From NCBI GenBank assembly GCA_030145245.1, contig JAQYWC010000003.1, positions 105,151 through 169,150 of the forward strand: 64,000 nucleotides of DNA. Reading direction: 5' to 3'. The DNA is from Desulfobacterium sp. GTDB taxonomy: Bacteria > Desulfobacterota > Desulfobacteria > Desulfobacterales > Desulfobacteraceae. Within the stretch, counting starts at the first letter, position 1. The number at the start of each line of letters is the position of its first letter. Below are positions 26,015 through 34,512 of the stretch, piece after piece. A model generated the notes under the pieces. It saw nothing but the letters and a program-made list of their open reading frames with translations. It was not told where the DNA came from and ran no database searches. The translations under genes and the position numbers were made by a program.

Positions 26015-26691
26015 GGTTTTCTTCCTTTTAACGCGTTCGCGGCAAGGGCGGCAATGTCACCCACCGTTTCCTGATTATAGATGATGGCTCCGGAACGGTC
26101 GAACTCGAGGGTTCCGTAGTTGTTGCGGGAGTTGTGGCCACGGTTTTCAAGGACCATGAACAATGCGCCTTCAAAGGGGGGTGCCTGGGTTTCAGAGTGA
26201 CCGGGTTGCGGCGTATCGCAAATCCCGCAGACCATGGCTTCCACTGAATCATCCCCCAGCAGGGCCGTCATGGCCATGGAGAGTCCGGCCATTCCGGTTG
26301 AATCGTCATCGCTGATGACAAACCCTTCCCCGGTAAGCCCGAGGAGAATGGCCGCTTCCCCAAGAAAACAGTTGGGAAGGGTATAGGCAAACAGGGCCGG
26401 GCTTGCCGCCATGCCGTGGTTGGGCTTTACCGTGGCAAAATAGTCCCGGTCGGTTCCAAGGCAGCCAAACCGTGTAGACGCCACAAGGCCGATGTTCCGC
26501 TTCTCCTGCCACTCCCGGAGGCCTGCGTCCGCCATGGCCTTGAAAATGCCTGCCAGTCCGAGCTTTGAAAAATAGTCCATTCGGCCGAAGGGTTTGTAGG
26601 GGTGCCCAAAGAGCGCCTTTGCGGTCAGTTCCCTGGGATCTTGCCCGGCGGAAATTTGACCGAAACCTGTGATCGCTATTGGATGGGTCAT
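26011..26691 (-). CDS. Short ketosynthase-like protein (N-terminal domain only, no Cys)
   Basis: A 226-residue protein resembling only the N-terminal half of a FabF-type ketosynthase (MTHPIAITGFGQISAG at the start, LGDDSVEAMVCG near 145). The nucleophile region reads VISDDDSTGMAG, with Asp where Cys is expected, and the C-terminal half with both His residues is missing. Short, inactive ketosynthase-like proteins occur in aryl-polyene clusters, where a partner of this kind acts with an active KS. It starts in an ATGA overlap with the tiny relic ORF 26688-26768 and ends in an ATGA overlap with rSAM 2. Confidence 0.75.
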   Translation of the reverse strand: MTHPIAITGFGQISAGQDPRELTAKALFGHPYKPFGRMDYFSKLGLAGIFKAMADAGLREWQEKRNIGLVASTRFGCLGTDRDYFATVKPNHGMAASPALFAYTLPNCFLGEAAILLGLTGEGFVISDDDSTGMAGLSMAMTALLGDDSVEAMVCGICDTPQPGHSETQAPPFEGALFMVLENRGHNSRNNYGTLEFDRSGAIIYNQETVGDIAALAANALKGRKP

Positions 26692-26768
26692 AGAATGGAT
26701 CCCCCCCGCCTGAGTACCGGGGCAGCGTTGATGCCGCCGAAGCTTGTGATTGCTATTGCCTGGGTCAT
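26688..26768 (-). pseudogene. 26-codon relic of a deleted ketosynthase gene
   Basis: This mini-ORF begins like the downstream short ketosynthase gene (MTQAIAIT against MTHPIAIT) and ends like the upstream full ketosynthase (FGGINAAPVLRRGGSI against FGGINAALVLKRGESI). The two ends meet at the shared SFG/GFG residues. It keeps ATGA overlaps with both neighbours, so it is still in the coupled translation chain. The simplest reading is a complete ketosynthase gene reduced to its first and last codons by recombination at short similar sequences. The matching DNA on each side gives an imperfect direct repeat of about 80 bases. Confidence 0.8.
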
Positions 26769-27886
26769 CGTATGGATTCCCCCCGCTTGAGAACCAGGGC
26801 GGCGTTGATACCGCCGAAGCCTGAATTTGTGGTCAACAGATAATCTCCCTTAAAATCCATGGCTTGGTTTGAAACCAGGCCTTCAGCCCCGGGTTCCGGC
26901 AGGGATAATCCAACCGTGGGGGGCAACACCTGGTGGTCCAGCATCTTGATCCCAAGGGCGGCCTCGATGCCTCCGCCGGCCCCCAGGGTATGTCCCAGGG
27001 CGCCTTTCAGGGAATTAACCGGGGGAACCCTGTCCCCAAAGACCCGCTTAAAGGCCGTGAGTTCCATGGCGTCATTGTAAACGGTTCCCGTACCATGGGC
27101 ATTGATGGCCCCAATGGTCTGGTTTAAGTTCCCTGGGCATTCCAAAGCCTTTGTAACGGCCCGGACAAGACCGGCCCCCTCCCTGTCGGGAGCGGTGATG
27201 TGGGATGCATCCCCGGAAATACCCCAGCCTGAAATTTCTGCCATGGGGGTCAAGCCTTTTGCCTTTGCCCGTGTTTCACCGGTAAGCACCAGGGCCCCGG
27301 CCCCCTCTCCTATGGTAAGTCCCCTTCTATCCCGGTCAAACGGCTTTGCCGGATCAGGAGACATGGCCCGGAGGGCGGAAAAGCCTGAAAATACAAATTC
27401 GGTCACAAGGTCCATGGAACATACCAGGGCCGATTGCGCCCGCCCAAGGGCAATGGCCTGGGCCGCCTTTGCAATGGCAATGGTCGATGAGGCACAGGCG
27501 GCGCTGATGTTGATGCCCCTGTCCGCAAGATTCAACCGTTGTGATATGTAGTGGGCCATGGAACTGCACAGAAGGTCGTTCCCACGTCCGGGGGAATCAA
27601 TCAGGTCTATGCAGGACTTGGTGGTTGCCGTAAACACCAGGGCATCCCGGTCCAGGGGACCCAGCTGGGAAACAAGGCGTGTGACAAGGGTGGCAAGCAT
27701 GGACCCGTTGGCTTCGGGAACAAGGTCCGGAATCCAGGCGGCACTGTCACTCAGATAGTTGCGGGTGTCAAACCGGTCGATCTTCCGGATGCCTGAGTCT
27801 CCGGCCATGAGGTTTTGCCAGGTTTCTGAAAGGGTTGCCCCCAGGGAGGTCACAACCGCAGCATCGGTGATAAATACACGTTCCAT
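26765..27886 (-). CDS. Beta-ketoacyl-ACP synthase, FabF type (KS B)
   Basis: A 373-residue condensing enzyme, somewhat shorter than FabF (about 410). The Cys is about residue 131 (ISAACASSTIAIA), His is in INAHGTGTVYND, and the second His in GALGHTLGAGGGIEAA, so it should be active. I start at ATG 27886 with AGGAAAC upstream; it forms an ATGA overlap with the thioesterase gene stop. Its own TGA overlaps the relic ORF. It is one of three intact FabF-type synthases in this operon, probably with different chain or starter preference. Confidence 0.9.
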   Translation of the reverse strand: MERVFITDAAVVTSLGATLSETWQNLMAGDSGIRKIDRFDTRNYLSDSAAWIPDLVPEANGSMLATLVTRLVSQLGPLDRDALVFTATTKSCIDLIDSPGRGNDLLCSSMAHYISQRLNLADRGINISAACASSTIAIAKAAQAIALGRAQSALVCSMDLVTEFVFSGFSALRAMSPDPAKPFDRDRRGLTIGEGAGALVLTGETRAKAKGLTPMAEISGWGISGDASHITAPDREGAGLVRAVTKALECPGNLNQTIGAINAHGTGTVYNDAMELTAFKRVFGDRVPPVNSLKGALGHTLGAGGGIEAALGIKMLDHQVLPPTVGLSLPEPGAEGLVSNQAMDFKGDYLLTTNSGFGGINAALVLKRGESIR

Positions 27887-28344
27887 CAAAGGTTTCCTGC
27901 CTTCCACCGGTCACAAAAGTTCTTGTAGAATTCCGGCTGGATCATGAAGAGCTGGTAATCGCGGTCCAGGAGCATCTGAACGGTAAATCCCGTGGCCGCG
28001 GTTATCCCCTGGCTGTTGCGAATGATGAACTCGTTGTTGATGCGGGCGGCCTCGGTATAGTGAAGCCTGCCTTCGATGGTGATCTCCTCCTGGAATTTCA
28101 AGGGATGGCGGTAGTCGATGTGAAGGGTCTTGATGGGGGCGAGGATACCATTATTGTAAAAGTCCATGTATCCGATGTTATAGGCCTCTCCCATGGCAAC
28201 CCTGGCATCTTCGAAATAGGAGCTGAAATGACCGTGCCAGGCGATTCCCAGGGAATCGACCTCCTGGAATCTCACCTTGGAGGTCACAGTCCCGGACAGG
28301 GGCGCCGGATCATTTTCACCCCGCTTAAAATAGGGTTTCTTCAT
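27886..28344 (-). CDS. Hotdog-fold acyl thioesterase (4HBT/YbgC type)
   Basis: A 152-residue hotdog protein with the 4HBT signature VRFQEVDSLGIAWHGHFSSY near residues 24-43 (the Asp is in EVDSLG) and the downstream HIDYRHPLKF. The family hydrolyses acyl-CoA or acyl-ACP thioesters. In aryl-polyene clusters a thioesterase of this kind is common and may release the chain or remove stalled intermediates. It is start/stop-overlapped with both neighbours (PlsC-like upstream, KS B downstream). Confidence 0.85.
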   Translation of the reverse strand: MKKPYFKRGENDPAPLSGTVTSKVRFQEVDSLGIAWHGHFSSYFEDARVAMGEAYNIGYMDFYNNGILAPIKTLHIDYRHPLKFQEEITIEGRLHYTEAARINNEFIIRNSQGITAATGFTVQMLLDRDYQLFMIQPEFYKNFCDRWKAGNL

Positions 28345-29114
28345 CAGTTATTATCCTGGTGGTTCAGGGATTGAATGTTCCGGGCCATGAGGGCCTGAAC
28401 ATATTTTTTCATCTCGCAATGGGGCAGATGGGAATCAAAGGCTTCCGGCCGGACCGGGGCCAGCATCCTGATTTTGATGCGGCAGGGCTCGAACCATCCC
28501 CTGGAGGGAGGGAAAAAACGGTCCGTGCCGGTGATGCAGACCGGCACCAGGGGCACCCCGGTTTCAACGGACATCTTAAAAGCGCCTGAATAGAATTTCT
28601 TCAAATCCCCGTCCCGGCTTCTGTGCCCCTCCGGAAAAAAGAGGATGGTCCCGTTCTTTTCAAGAACCTTTTTTCCCGAGGCCATCACAGATTCCCAGGG
28701 CATGGATTCCACATCAAGATACCTGGCAAGGCGCATGAACGGCCCGTAAAAGGGCATCTTGAACGGCCATGCCCGGACAGCGAAGCAGACATTGCTGATG
28801 GGCAGCTGGTTCATGAAAAAGGTGTCGAAAAACGACAGATGATTCACCACGATCACAGAGGGCACAGGAATCTTTCCATCAAATCCTGTGAGCTCCATCT
28901 CCACAAAGGGTGAGATGATCCTTTGCCAGATTCTGCCATAGTACCAGACAAATTTCCGCATGATCCGGTCATTGTTCCAGGAAGTACCGAGGCGGAACAA
29001 AAAAAACGCCAGGGGGAAAACAAGGATGAGGACCGTTGTCATGAGGACCATGCCCGGCATGACCACAAGATTCATCACAAAGACCCTGTACCAGTGGGTG
29101 AACGCCTTTTTCAT
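28344..29114 (-). CDS. 1-acyl-glycerol-3-phosphate acyltransferase-like protein (PlsC family)
   Basis: A 256-residue protein with an N-terminal membrane helix (about residues 14-40), the catalytic NHLSFFDTFF (His 92, Asp 97; HX4D), and the acceptor-site motif FPEGHRSRDG. PlsC-type enzymes esterify an acyl chain onto a glycerolipid hydroxyl. Placed between ketosynthase and thioesterase genes with overlapping starts, it probably puts the locus-specific chain onto a glycerophosphate or other membrane acceptor. Confidence 0.88.
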   Translation of the reverse strand: MKKAFTHWYRVFVMNLVVMPGMVLMTTVLILVFPLAFFLFRLGTSWNNDRIMRKFVWYYGRIWQRIISPFVEMELTGFDGKIPVPSVIVVNHLSFFDTFFMNQLPISNVCFAVRAWPFKMPFYGPFMRLARYLDVESMPWESVMASGKKVLEKNGTILFFPEGHRSRDGDLKKFYSGAFKMSVETGVPLVPVCITGTDRFFPPSRGWFEPCRIKIRMLAPVRPEAFDSHLPHCEMKKYVQALMARNIQSLNHQDNN

Positions 29115-30355
29115 GGGTTCTCCCTGAAATCAAACACAACCGCGGCATTGGTGCCGCCAAATCCAAAGGAGTTGGAGATGGCATGGTTCATGGTGTGGTC
29201 CCGGGCCTCTTTAACAATATTGATTTCAGGAAAGTCCGGTTCAAACCCGTGGAAGTTGACGTTGGGTGCCAAAAAACCATGGTGGGCCATGAGGAGGGTG
29301 TATACGGCCTCACTAGCCCCGGACATCCAGCACTCATGGCCGGTCATGGATTTTGTCGAAGACACGGGCACTTTATTGCCGAAAATGTTGCGGATGGCCA
29401 TGGCCTCTATACGGTCACCGGACGGAGTGGACGTTGCATGGGCATTGATGTAGTCGATCTGGTCTGCCCCGATCCCGGCTGAACTCAATGCGTTTTCAAT
29501 GGCCAGTCCCACCCCTTCTGCATTGGATTCCGAAAGGTTGGCACCGATCTGGGATGAAAACCCGTACCCTTGGATGATGCCGTAAATTCGGGCACCGCGT
29601 TTTCTTGCATGGTCGAGGTTTTCAACCACAAGGCTTGCCCCTCCCCCGCTGGGAACAAGACCGTCCCTTGCTGCATCAAACGGGCGGCAGGACCTGGCAG
29701 GATCAGGGTTGGTTGAAAAGGCGCCAAGGCTGTCAAACCCTGCAACGCTCATCCAGTTGGTCTCCTGGGCGCCACCGGAAAGAACAATATCCTGGAGTCC
29801 GCTCTTGATGAGCATATAGGCCTGGCCCAATGCGTTTGACCCGGAAGAGCAGGCGGAACTCACGGTCCAGTTGGCTCCTTTGAATTTGAATATCTGGGCA
29901 AGGTTCATGGTGATGGTCGAATTCATCAGCTTGAAGATCGATCCGGTCCCGATGTTGCGGGTACCGTTGTACTCCCTTGCCGTGTCCAGGCATTCAACCC
30001 CGGCCTTTACCGTGGAGTCGTTTCCAAAGACAATTCCGCACCGGGAAGATTCAAGGTCTTTGGGTTCAAGGCCTGCATCTGCAATGGCATCCCCCACAGC
30101 CGAACAGGCGTAGAGAGCAGGTTCGCACATGGTGCGCATCTGTTTCCGTTTCAGCCCCAGATCCTTGGGTGAAAAGTTCCGTATCTTTCCGGTCAGCGGG
30201 GAACGGAACCCCTTTTCGACCCTCAGTTCATCCCGGACAATGCCGGAACGGCCCTGTTGAAGAGAACGTGTCACCTCCTCTTTGCTGTTTCCAATGCAAG
30301 AGAGAATGCCAAGGCCGGTTACAGCCACCCTGATTTCGCCAGAGCTTTTCCCCAT
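29111..30355 (-). CDS. Beta-ketoacyl-ACP synthase, FabF type (KS C)
   Basis: A 414-residue condensing enzyme of full length. The Cys is about residue 169 (VSSACSSGSNALG), His is in INAHATSTPSGD, and the second His in SMTGHECWMSGASE. The region after the second His differs from the usual GHTLGAAGA, which hints at a special substrate pocket. It overlaps the PlsC-like gene by four bases and follows fabG immediately. Confidence 0.9.
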   Translation of the reverse strand: MGKSSGEIRVAVTGLGILSCIGNSKEEVTRSLQQGRSGIVRDELRVEKGFRSPLTGKIRNFSPKDLGLKRKQMRTMCEPALYACSAVGDAIADAGLEPKDLESSRCGIVFGNDSTVKAGVECLDTAREYNGTRNIGTGSIFKLMNSTITMNLAQIFKFKGANWTVSSACSSGSNALGQAYMLIKSGLQDIVLSGGAQETNWMSVAGFDSLGAFSTNPDPARSCRPFDAARDGLVPSGGGASLVVENLDHARKRGARIYGIIQGYGFSSQIGANLSESNAEGVGLAIENALSSAGIGADQIDYINAHATSTPSGDRIEAMAIRNIFGNKVPVSSTKSMTGHECWMSGASEAVYTLLMAHHGFLAPNVNFHGFEPDFPEINIVKEARDHTMNHAISNSFGFGGTNAAVVFDFRENP

Positions 30356-31114
30356 CTAAACAATTCCCCCGTTTACCCCCAGGACCTGGCCTGTGATATA
30401 GGATGCCTGGTCGGAACAAAGGAAGGTCACTGCAGCAGCCACTTCCCGGGGCGTGCCCGGCCGTTTCATGGGAATGGTTTTAGCGATCTCTTCCATGGGA
30501 AGATTCTCAACCATCTCGGTCTCGATGAAACCGGGAGAAACCGCATTGACGGTGATGTTCCTTGATGAGACTTCCCTGGAGAGCGCCTTTGTGGCACCGA
30601 TGAGACCCGCCTTGGAAGCGGAGTAGTTTATTTGGCCGGCCTGGCCCATCTGACCCGAGGTGGAGGTGATGTTGACAATCCTGCCGAACCGTTTCCGGAT
30701 CATGTTTTTCACCACAAGGCGGGTGACATTGTAAAATCCCGTGAGGTTCGTATCCAGGACACGCTGCCAGTTCTCGTGCTTCATCCACACCATGAGCATG
30801 TCATCGGTGATGCCGGCATTGTTTACCAGGATCTCTATTTTTTTGTGCTTCTCCAGGATCGCCTTTACCCCGGCTTCGGCCTGGGCCTGATCGGCGACAT
30901 CAAAGCAGATGATCTCGCCGCTTCCCCCGGCTTCCTCAATGGCGGACAGGGTTTCTTGGGCAGCCGCCTCGTTCTTGACATAGTTGACAAATACGTGCCT
31001 GCCGGCTGCGGCAAGATCCAATGCAACCTGGCGTCCGATGCCCCGGCTGGCACCTGTTACCAGGGCGATCTGTTTTACGGCGATGGGGTCTGTTGGGTCG
31101 GATGGTGTGGTCAT
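30356..31114 (-). CDS. fabG: 3-oxoacyl-ACP reductase (FabG type)
   Basis: A 252-residue short-chain dehydrogenase with the NADPH motif VTGASRGIG near residues 20-28, NNAGIT, and the catalytic Tyr-Lys in YSASKAG. It reduces the 3-keto group formed by the ketosynthases to 3-hydroxyacyl-ACP. I start at ATG 31114: AAAGGAG lies ten bases upstream, while an in-frame TTG at 31123 is too close to it. It is located between KS C and KS D, as in most aryl-polyene clusters. Confidence 0.92.
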   Translation of the reverse strand: MTTPSDPTDPIAVKQIALVTGASRGIGRQVALDLAAAGRHVFVNYVKNEAAAQETLSAIEEAGGSGEIICFDVADQAQAEAGVKAILEKHKKIEILVNNAGITDDMLMVWMKHENWQRVLDTNLTGFYNVTRLVVKNMIRKRFGRIVNITSTSGQMGQAGQINYSASKAGLIGATKALSREVSSRNITVNAVSPGFIETEMVENLPMEEIAKTIPMKRPGTPREVAAAVTFLCSDQASYITGQVLGVNGGIV

Positions 31115-31119
31115 GGGTT

Positions 31120-32349
31120 TCAAGCTCCTTTCATGGAGGTTAATATCAGACTGGCATTAACTCCGCCAAAGGCAAAATTACTTGTCAGGATATGTTTCAA
31201 TGGTTTTTCTGTAAGTTGGGTAACATGATCGATACCCAGGCAGTCGGGATCGATCTCTTCCAGGTTAAGGGTCGGCGCAATAAACCCCCTGTCCATCATT
31301 AAGAGACAGAGGATCACCTCGATGGCACCGCTTGCGGCAAGGGTATGGCCCGTATACCCCTTGGTTCCGCTCACAGGAACCCTGCCCCGGGTAAGTTCCT
31401 TTAACGCATGGGCTTCTGCGACATCCCCAATGGTGGTACCGGTGGCATGGGCGTTGATGTAGTCAAGGTCTCCCGGGGCGATGCCCGCCACGGCAAGGGC
31501 CTGGTTCATGCAGTGGAGCATGCCGCCGGGGCTGGGGGAGGTCATATGATTGCCGTCGCTTGCGGTGCCGTAGCCTGTTATCTCTCCGTAGATGGTTGCA
31601 TTCCTGGCCATGGCCCGGTCCATCTCCTCCAGGATAACAACCCCTGCCCCCTCGCTCACGGCCATGCCGTCCCTGTTCAGGTCAAAGGGTCTGGGGGTTT
31701 TTTCAGGACAATTATTATAGGCTTTGGAGGCGGCATGGACAACATCAAACACCCCCGCCGTTGAGGGATGAAGCTCTTCGGCTCCCCCGCACACCATGAT
31801 CTCCTGCACCCCGGCCCGGATGGTCTCAAATCCGGTTCCAATGGCCTGGGTTGAGGATGCACATGCCGAACAGGGAGCCATCAGCCGCCCCCGGGTCTTG
31901 AGGAGTGCTGCCACATTTGCTGCCGCCGAATGGCTCATCACCTTCATGAAGGTGGTCCCCTCCAGGTAATTGATGCCACCGGATTCCACGTAACTGGCAA
32001 ACATCTTTTCAATGGCATGGGGAGACCCCGTGGTCGACCCCATGGCCACCCCGGCCTTTTCCGAGGCAAGCTCCAGGGGATCAAGCCCTGAATCTTGGAC
32101 AGCATCCAGGGCCGCAAGGGCCGCCATGATGCTCATCCGGCCCATGGTTCTGCGCTGTTTCCGGGAGATACGCTTGGGATCTATTCCCCGGACCCTGCCG
32201 CCCACCCGGGTTTTCAGCCCCTTGACCCCATCCCATTCGTCCATATGGGAGATGCCGGAGCGTCCCGTTTTGAGTGCATCCAATACGGTTTCGGTTGAAT
32301 TCCCCAGGGGAGAAAGGACTCCCATTCCGGTGATTGCGACACGTTTCAT
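31120..32349 (-). CDS. Beta-ketoacyl-ACP synthase, FabF type (KS D)
   Basis: A 409-residue condensing enzyme. The Cys is about residue 163 (PCSACASSTQAIG), His is in INAHATGTTIGD, and the second His in GYTGHTLAASGAIE; the triad is complete. A second Cys three residues earlier is unusual but not part of the triad. Its ATG overlaps the stop of the FAD oxidoreductase gene and fabG follows 5 bases after its stop. With KS A, B and C this makes four FabF-like open synthases, besides the two Cys-less relatives. Confidence 0.9.
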   Translation of the reverse strand: MKRVAITGMGVLSPLGNSTETVLDALKTGRSGISHMDEWDGVKGLKTRVGGRVRGIDPKRISRKQRRTMGRMSIMAALAALDAVQDSGLDPLELASEKAGVAMGSTTGSPHAIEKMFASYVESGGINYLEGTTFMKVMSHSAAANVAALLKTRGRLMAPCSACASSTQAIGTGFETIRAGVQEIMVCGGAEELHPSTAGVFDVVHAASKAYNNCPEKTPRPFDLNRDGMAVSEGAGVVILEEMDRAMARNATIYGEITGYGTASDGNHMTSPSPGGMLHCMNQALAVAGIAPGDLDYINAHATGTTIGDVAEAHALKELTRGRVPVSGTKGYTGHTLAASGAIEVILCLLMMDRGFIAPTLNLEEIDPDCLGIDHVTQLTEKPLKHILTSNFAFGGVNASLILTSMKGA

Positions 32350-33875
32350 TGATTAATCCCCCTGTTGCATTCCGGAGAGGTCTGGTTCCGGTGGTTGTAA
32401 TCATAGGCGTTTCCATGGTGTTCGTGGCAGCCATCCGAATCGGTAATGGTGGTAACAAGGTTGCCCATACCTTCCATGGTCATGCAGGCCTGGACACTGC
32501 TGATCAATGCCCCGAGAACACCGGATACGGTAAGGCTTTGTCCGGCGAGAAAGAGCCCCTTTATCCGGGTAACCGGATTGAGCTGGTTCTTCCAGAAGGT
32601 TTCAGCGCTCTTCTTTATTCCGTAGGCAGAGCCAAGGGGCGAAAGCGTGTAGCGGTTGAAGGTAACTGGGGTGTAGGTGGCAGCAACCTCGATCTTATTT
32701 CGGGCAGATCCCCATCTGTCTGTAATTGCATCGACCATGGCAGTAGCGAGAACCTGTTTGGCTTTCTGATATTCGTCCCTGGCCTCTGTTCTCAGTTTCA
32801 TCAGCCGTATGGTTTCGGTTTCCGGAATGGCAGCCAGTGCGGTCATGGCCCAGGGGCTTTCCTTTTTGCCGGGAAGGGCAGATAAGTAGAGACTTGCCCG
32901 GGACTTGGAATAGAGGTAAACATCCTTCAGGGCAAAGGGACAGTCCTTGTCCATCCATTGTGCGGCAACCCCAAAGATGCCCGGGGTATTCTCCGCCCGC
33001 TGAAGCCTGTTTCTGAAGGCCGGCCGGAAGGAGTGCTCGGGACAGAGCTCAATGATGGCCTGGGGATGCCCGGTGAAGACCACCTCGTTGCAGGCGATCT
33101 CTTCCCCCGTGGAAAGTCTGATTCCCTTGATGCCGCCGGAACCGCAGTTCAGCCGCTCAACCCTGGCGGAGCACCTCAGGCTGCCGCCGGCTTTGGCAAA
33201 GGCGTCTGTGAACGCCTTTGCAAGGGGCGTCTGTGACTCATCCACCCGCCAGGAGCTGTTCAGGAAGGAGTCGGTCACCAGAAAATGAATCATGGCGGGG
33301 CACTCCTCCGGGGGCATGCCATGGAGGGGGTGGTTGGCCGTTAATACCTTTATCAACGCCTCTGAACAACCCAACCCCTTCAGGTGGGAATGGATGGGTG
33401 TGGAAGAATCCATACTGTTGACGCTGTCTGCCGGGGCAGTTGTCAGATTATAAAGTGGGAACTGCCTGACCGTGGCTTTCATGGAACCAAGATAGGCTGT
33501 AATGGCTTTTTTTTCCCTGGGAAACGCTTTAACCAGCGCATTGAAAAGGGCGGCATATCCCCTTGGAGCGATGAATGACGATGCAGGAAACACGAACTCT
33601 TCATAGCCTGAGTCGTCCATGGGGACAAGGTTGAGCCTGTCAAATACCCCTAGGAATTTAAAATAGTGCCTTAAAATCTCCCCCGGGCCGAGGGAGCCGA
33701 GCTTGTGTACTCCGGTGGGAAAAACGCTGGATCTACGGACAAAGGTCTGCATCAGGCCACCGGGCTTTTTATTTTGCTCAAGCACGAGGACACTTCTCCC
33801 GCTTTTGGCAAGGATGATGCCGGCGGACATTCCGCTGACCCCGGACCCAATTATCACTGTGTCGTAAAATACCAT
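32346..33875 (-). CDS. FAD-dependent phytoene desaturase-like oxidoreductase
   Basis: A 509-residue CrtI/CrtISO/retinol-saturase-type flavoprotein. The dinucleotide motif is VIIGSGVSGMSAG near residues 8-20, followed by LEQNKKPGGLMQTF near 33; the C-terminal FAD motif is GLFLAGQSL. Members desaturate, saturate or isomerise conjugated chains, so it may act on the polyene or introduce double bonds. After the normal C-terminus there is an extra His/Asn-rich tail of about 30 residues (HEHHGNAYDYNHRN). Its stop overlaps KS D. Confidence 0.88.
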   Translation of the reverse strand: MVFYDTVIIGSGVSGMSAGIILAKSGRSVLVLEQNKKPGGLMQTFVRRSSVFPTGVHKLGSLGPGEILRHYFKFLGVFDRLNLVPMDDSGYEEFVFPASSFIAPRGYAALFNALVKAFPREKKAITAYLGSMKATVRQFPLYNLTTAPADSVNSMDSSTPIHSHLKGLGCSEALIKVLTANHPLHGMPPEECPAMIHFLVTDSFLNSSWRVDESQTPLAKAFTDAFAKAGGSLRCSARVERLNCGSGGIKGIRLSTGEEIACNEVVFTGHPQAIIELCPEHSFRPAFRNRLQRAENTPGIFGVAAQWMDKDCPFALKDVYLYSKSRASLYLSALPGKKESPWAMTALAAIPETETIRLMKLRTEARDEYQKAKQVLATAMVDAITDRWGSARNKIEVAATYTPVTFNRYTLSPLGSAYGIKKSAETFWKNQLNPVTRIKGLFLAGQSLTVSGVLGALISSVQACMTMEGMGNLVTTITDSDGCHEHHGNAYDYNHRNQTSPECNRGINQ

Positions 33876-33948
33876 TTACTTGTTCCTGTTAGAGATAAAA
33901 GAGAAAAAATATCATGCTCCGATAATATGTCAACCCCGTGGAGGCAAA

Positions 33949-34512
33949 TCACAGGAGAAAAGGAACAAACATCCGGGTGCGCTGAATGTAGTCTCGGTAT
34001 GGGGAACCAAAAAAGTCCAGGTTTTCACGCTCCTCGGTCCGGGCTGTCATAAAGAGAGCCAGGCTGGCCACGGCCAGGGGAACCGCACCGCAAAAGGAGG
34101 GGTGTTTGAAAAAAATTCCCCAGGCAAGAAAAAGCAATGACGCGTACATGGGATGCCGGATATACCGGTAAATGCCTTCCTCCACGAGATTAACCGTATT
34201 TTCAAAGGCAAAGTTCTCCGCCCTGTCCTCCCCGTTTCCCTGGCCGCCCATTTTCTTAAGCAGGAACAACCCCTGGAGGACCATGGCAATTGAGGCAAAA
34301 AGGAACAGCCAGGAGAGTAGCTGAAACGGTGAAAAAGGATCCTTGAACCAAACCGTAACATTGAGCATCAGCAGCACCAGGATGCTTTCAAAAGCGAAAA
34401 AACGGTAAAAGCCGTGGCACCTGGGGTTGTGGAGGGGCTGCCAGGAGATCCGCACAAAAACAAGGGTGAACGCCAAAAATAAGATCACCCTTGTTGCGAT
34501 GGTCAACGCCAT
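33949..34512 (-). CDS. Membrane methyltransferase, isoprenylcysteine carboxyl methyltransferase-like
   Basis: A 187-residue protein with about four to five hydrophobic helices and the ICMT/PEMT C-terminal signature GIYRYIRHPMYASLLFLAWG, then EERENLDFFG and YRDYIQRTRMFVPF. These proteins use SAM to methylate lipid-linked substrates at the membrane. In this locus it may O-methylate the aryl head or a lipid carboxyl. It follows the ammonia-lyase gene directly, with one gene's start touching the other's stop. No product is assigned. Confidence 0.8.
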   Translation of the reverse strand: MALTIATRVILFLAFTLVFVRISWQPLHNPRCHGFYRFFAFESILVLLMLNVTVWFKDPFSPFQLLSWLFLFASIAMVLQGLFLLKKMGGQGNGEDRAENFAFENTVNLVEEGIYRYIRHPMYASLLFLAWGIFFKHPSFCGAVPLAVASLALFMTARTEERENLDFFGSPYRDYIQRTRMFVPFLL

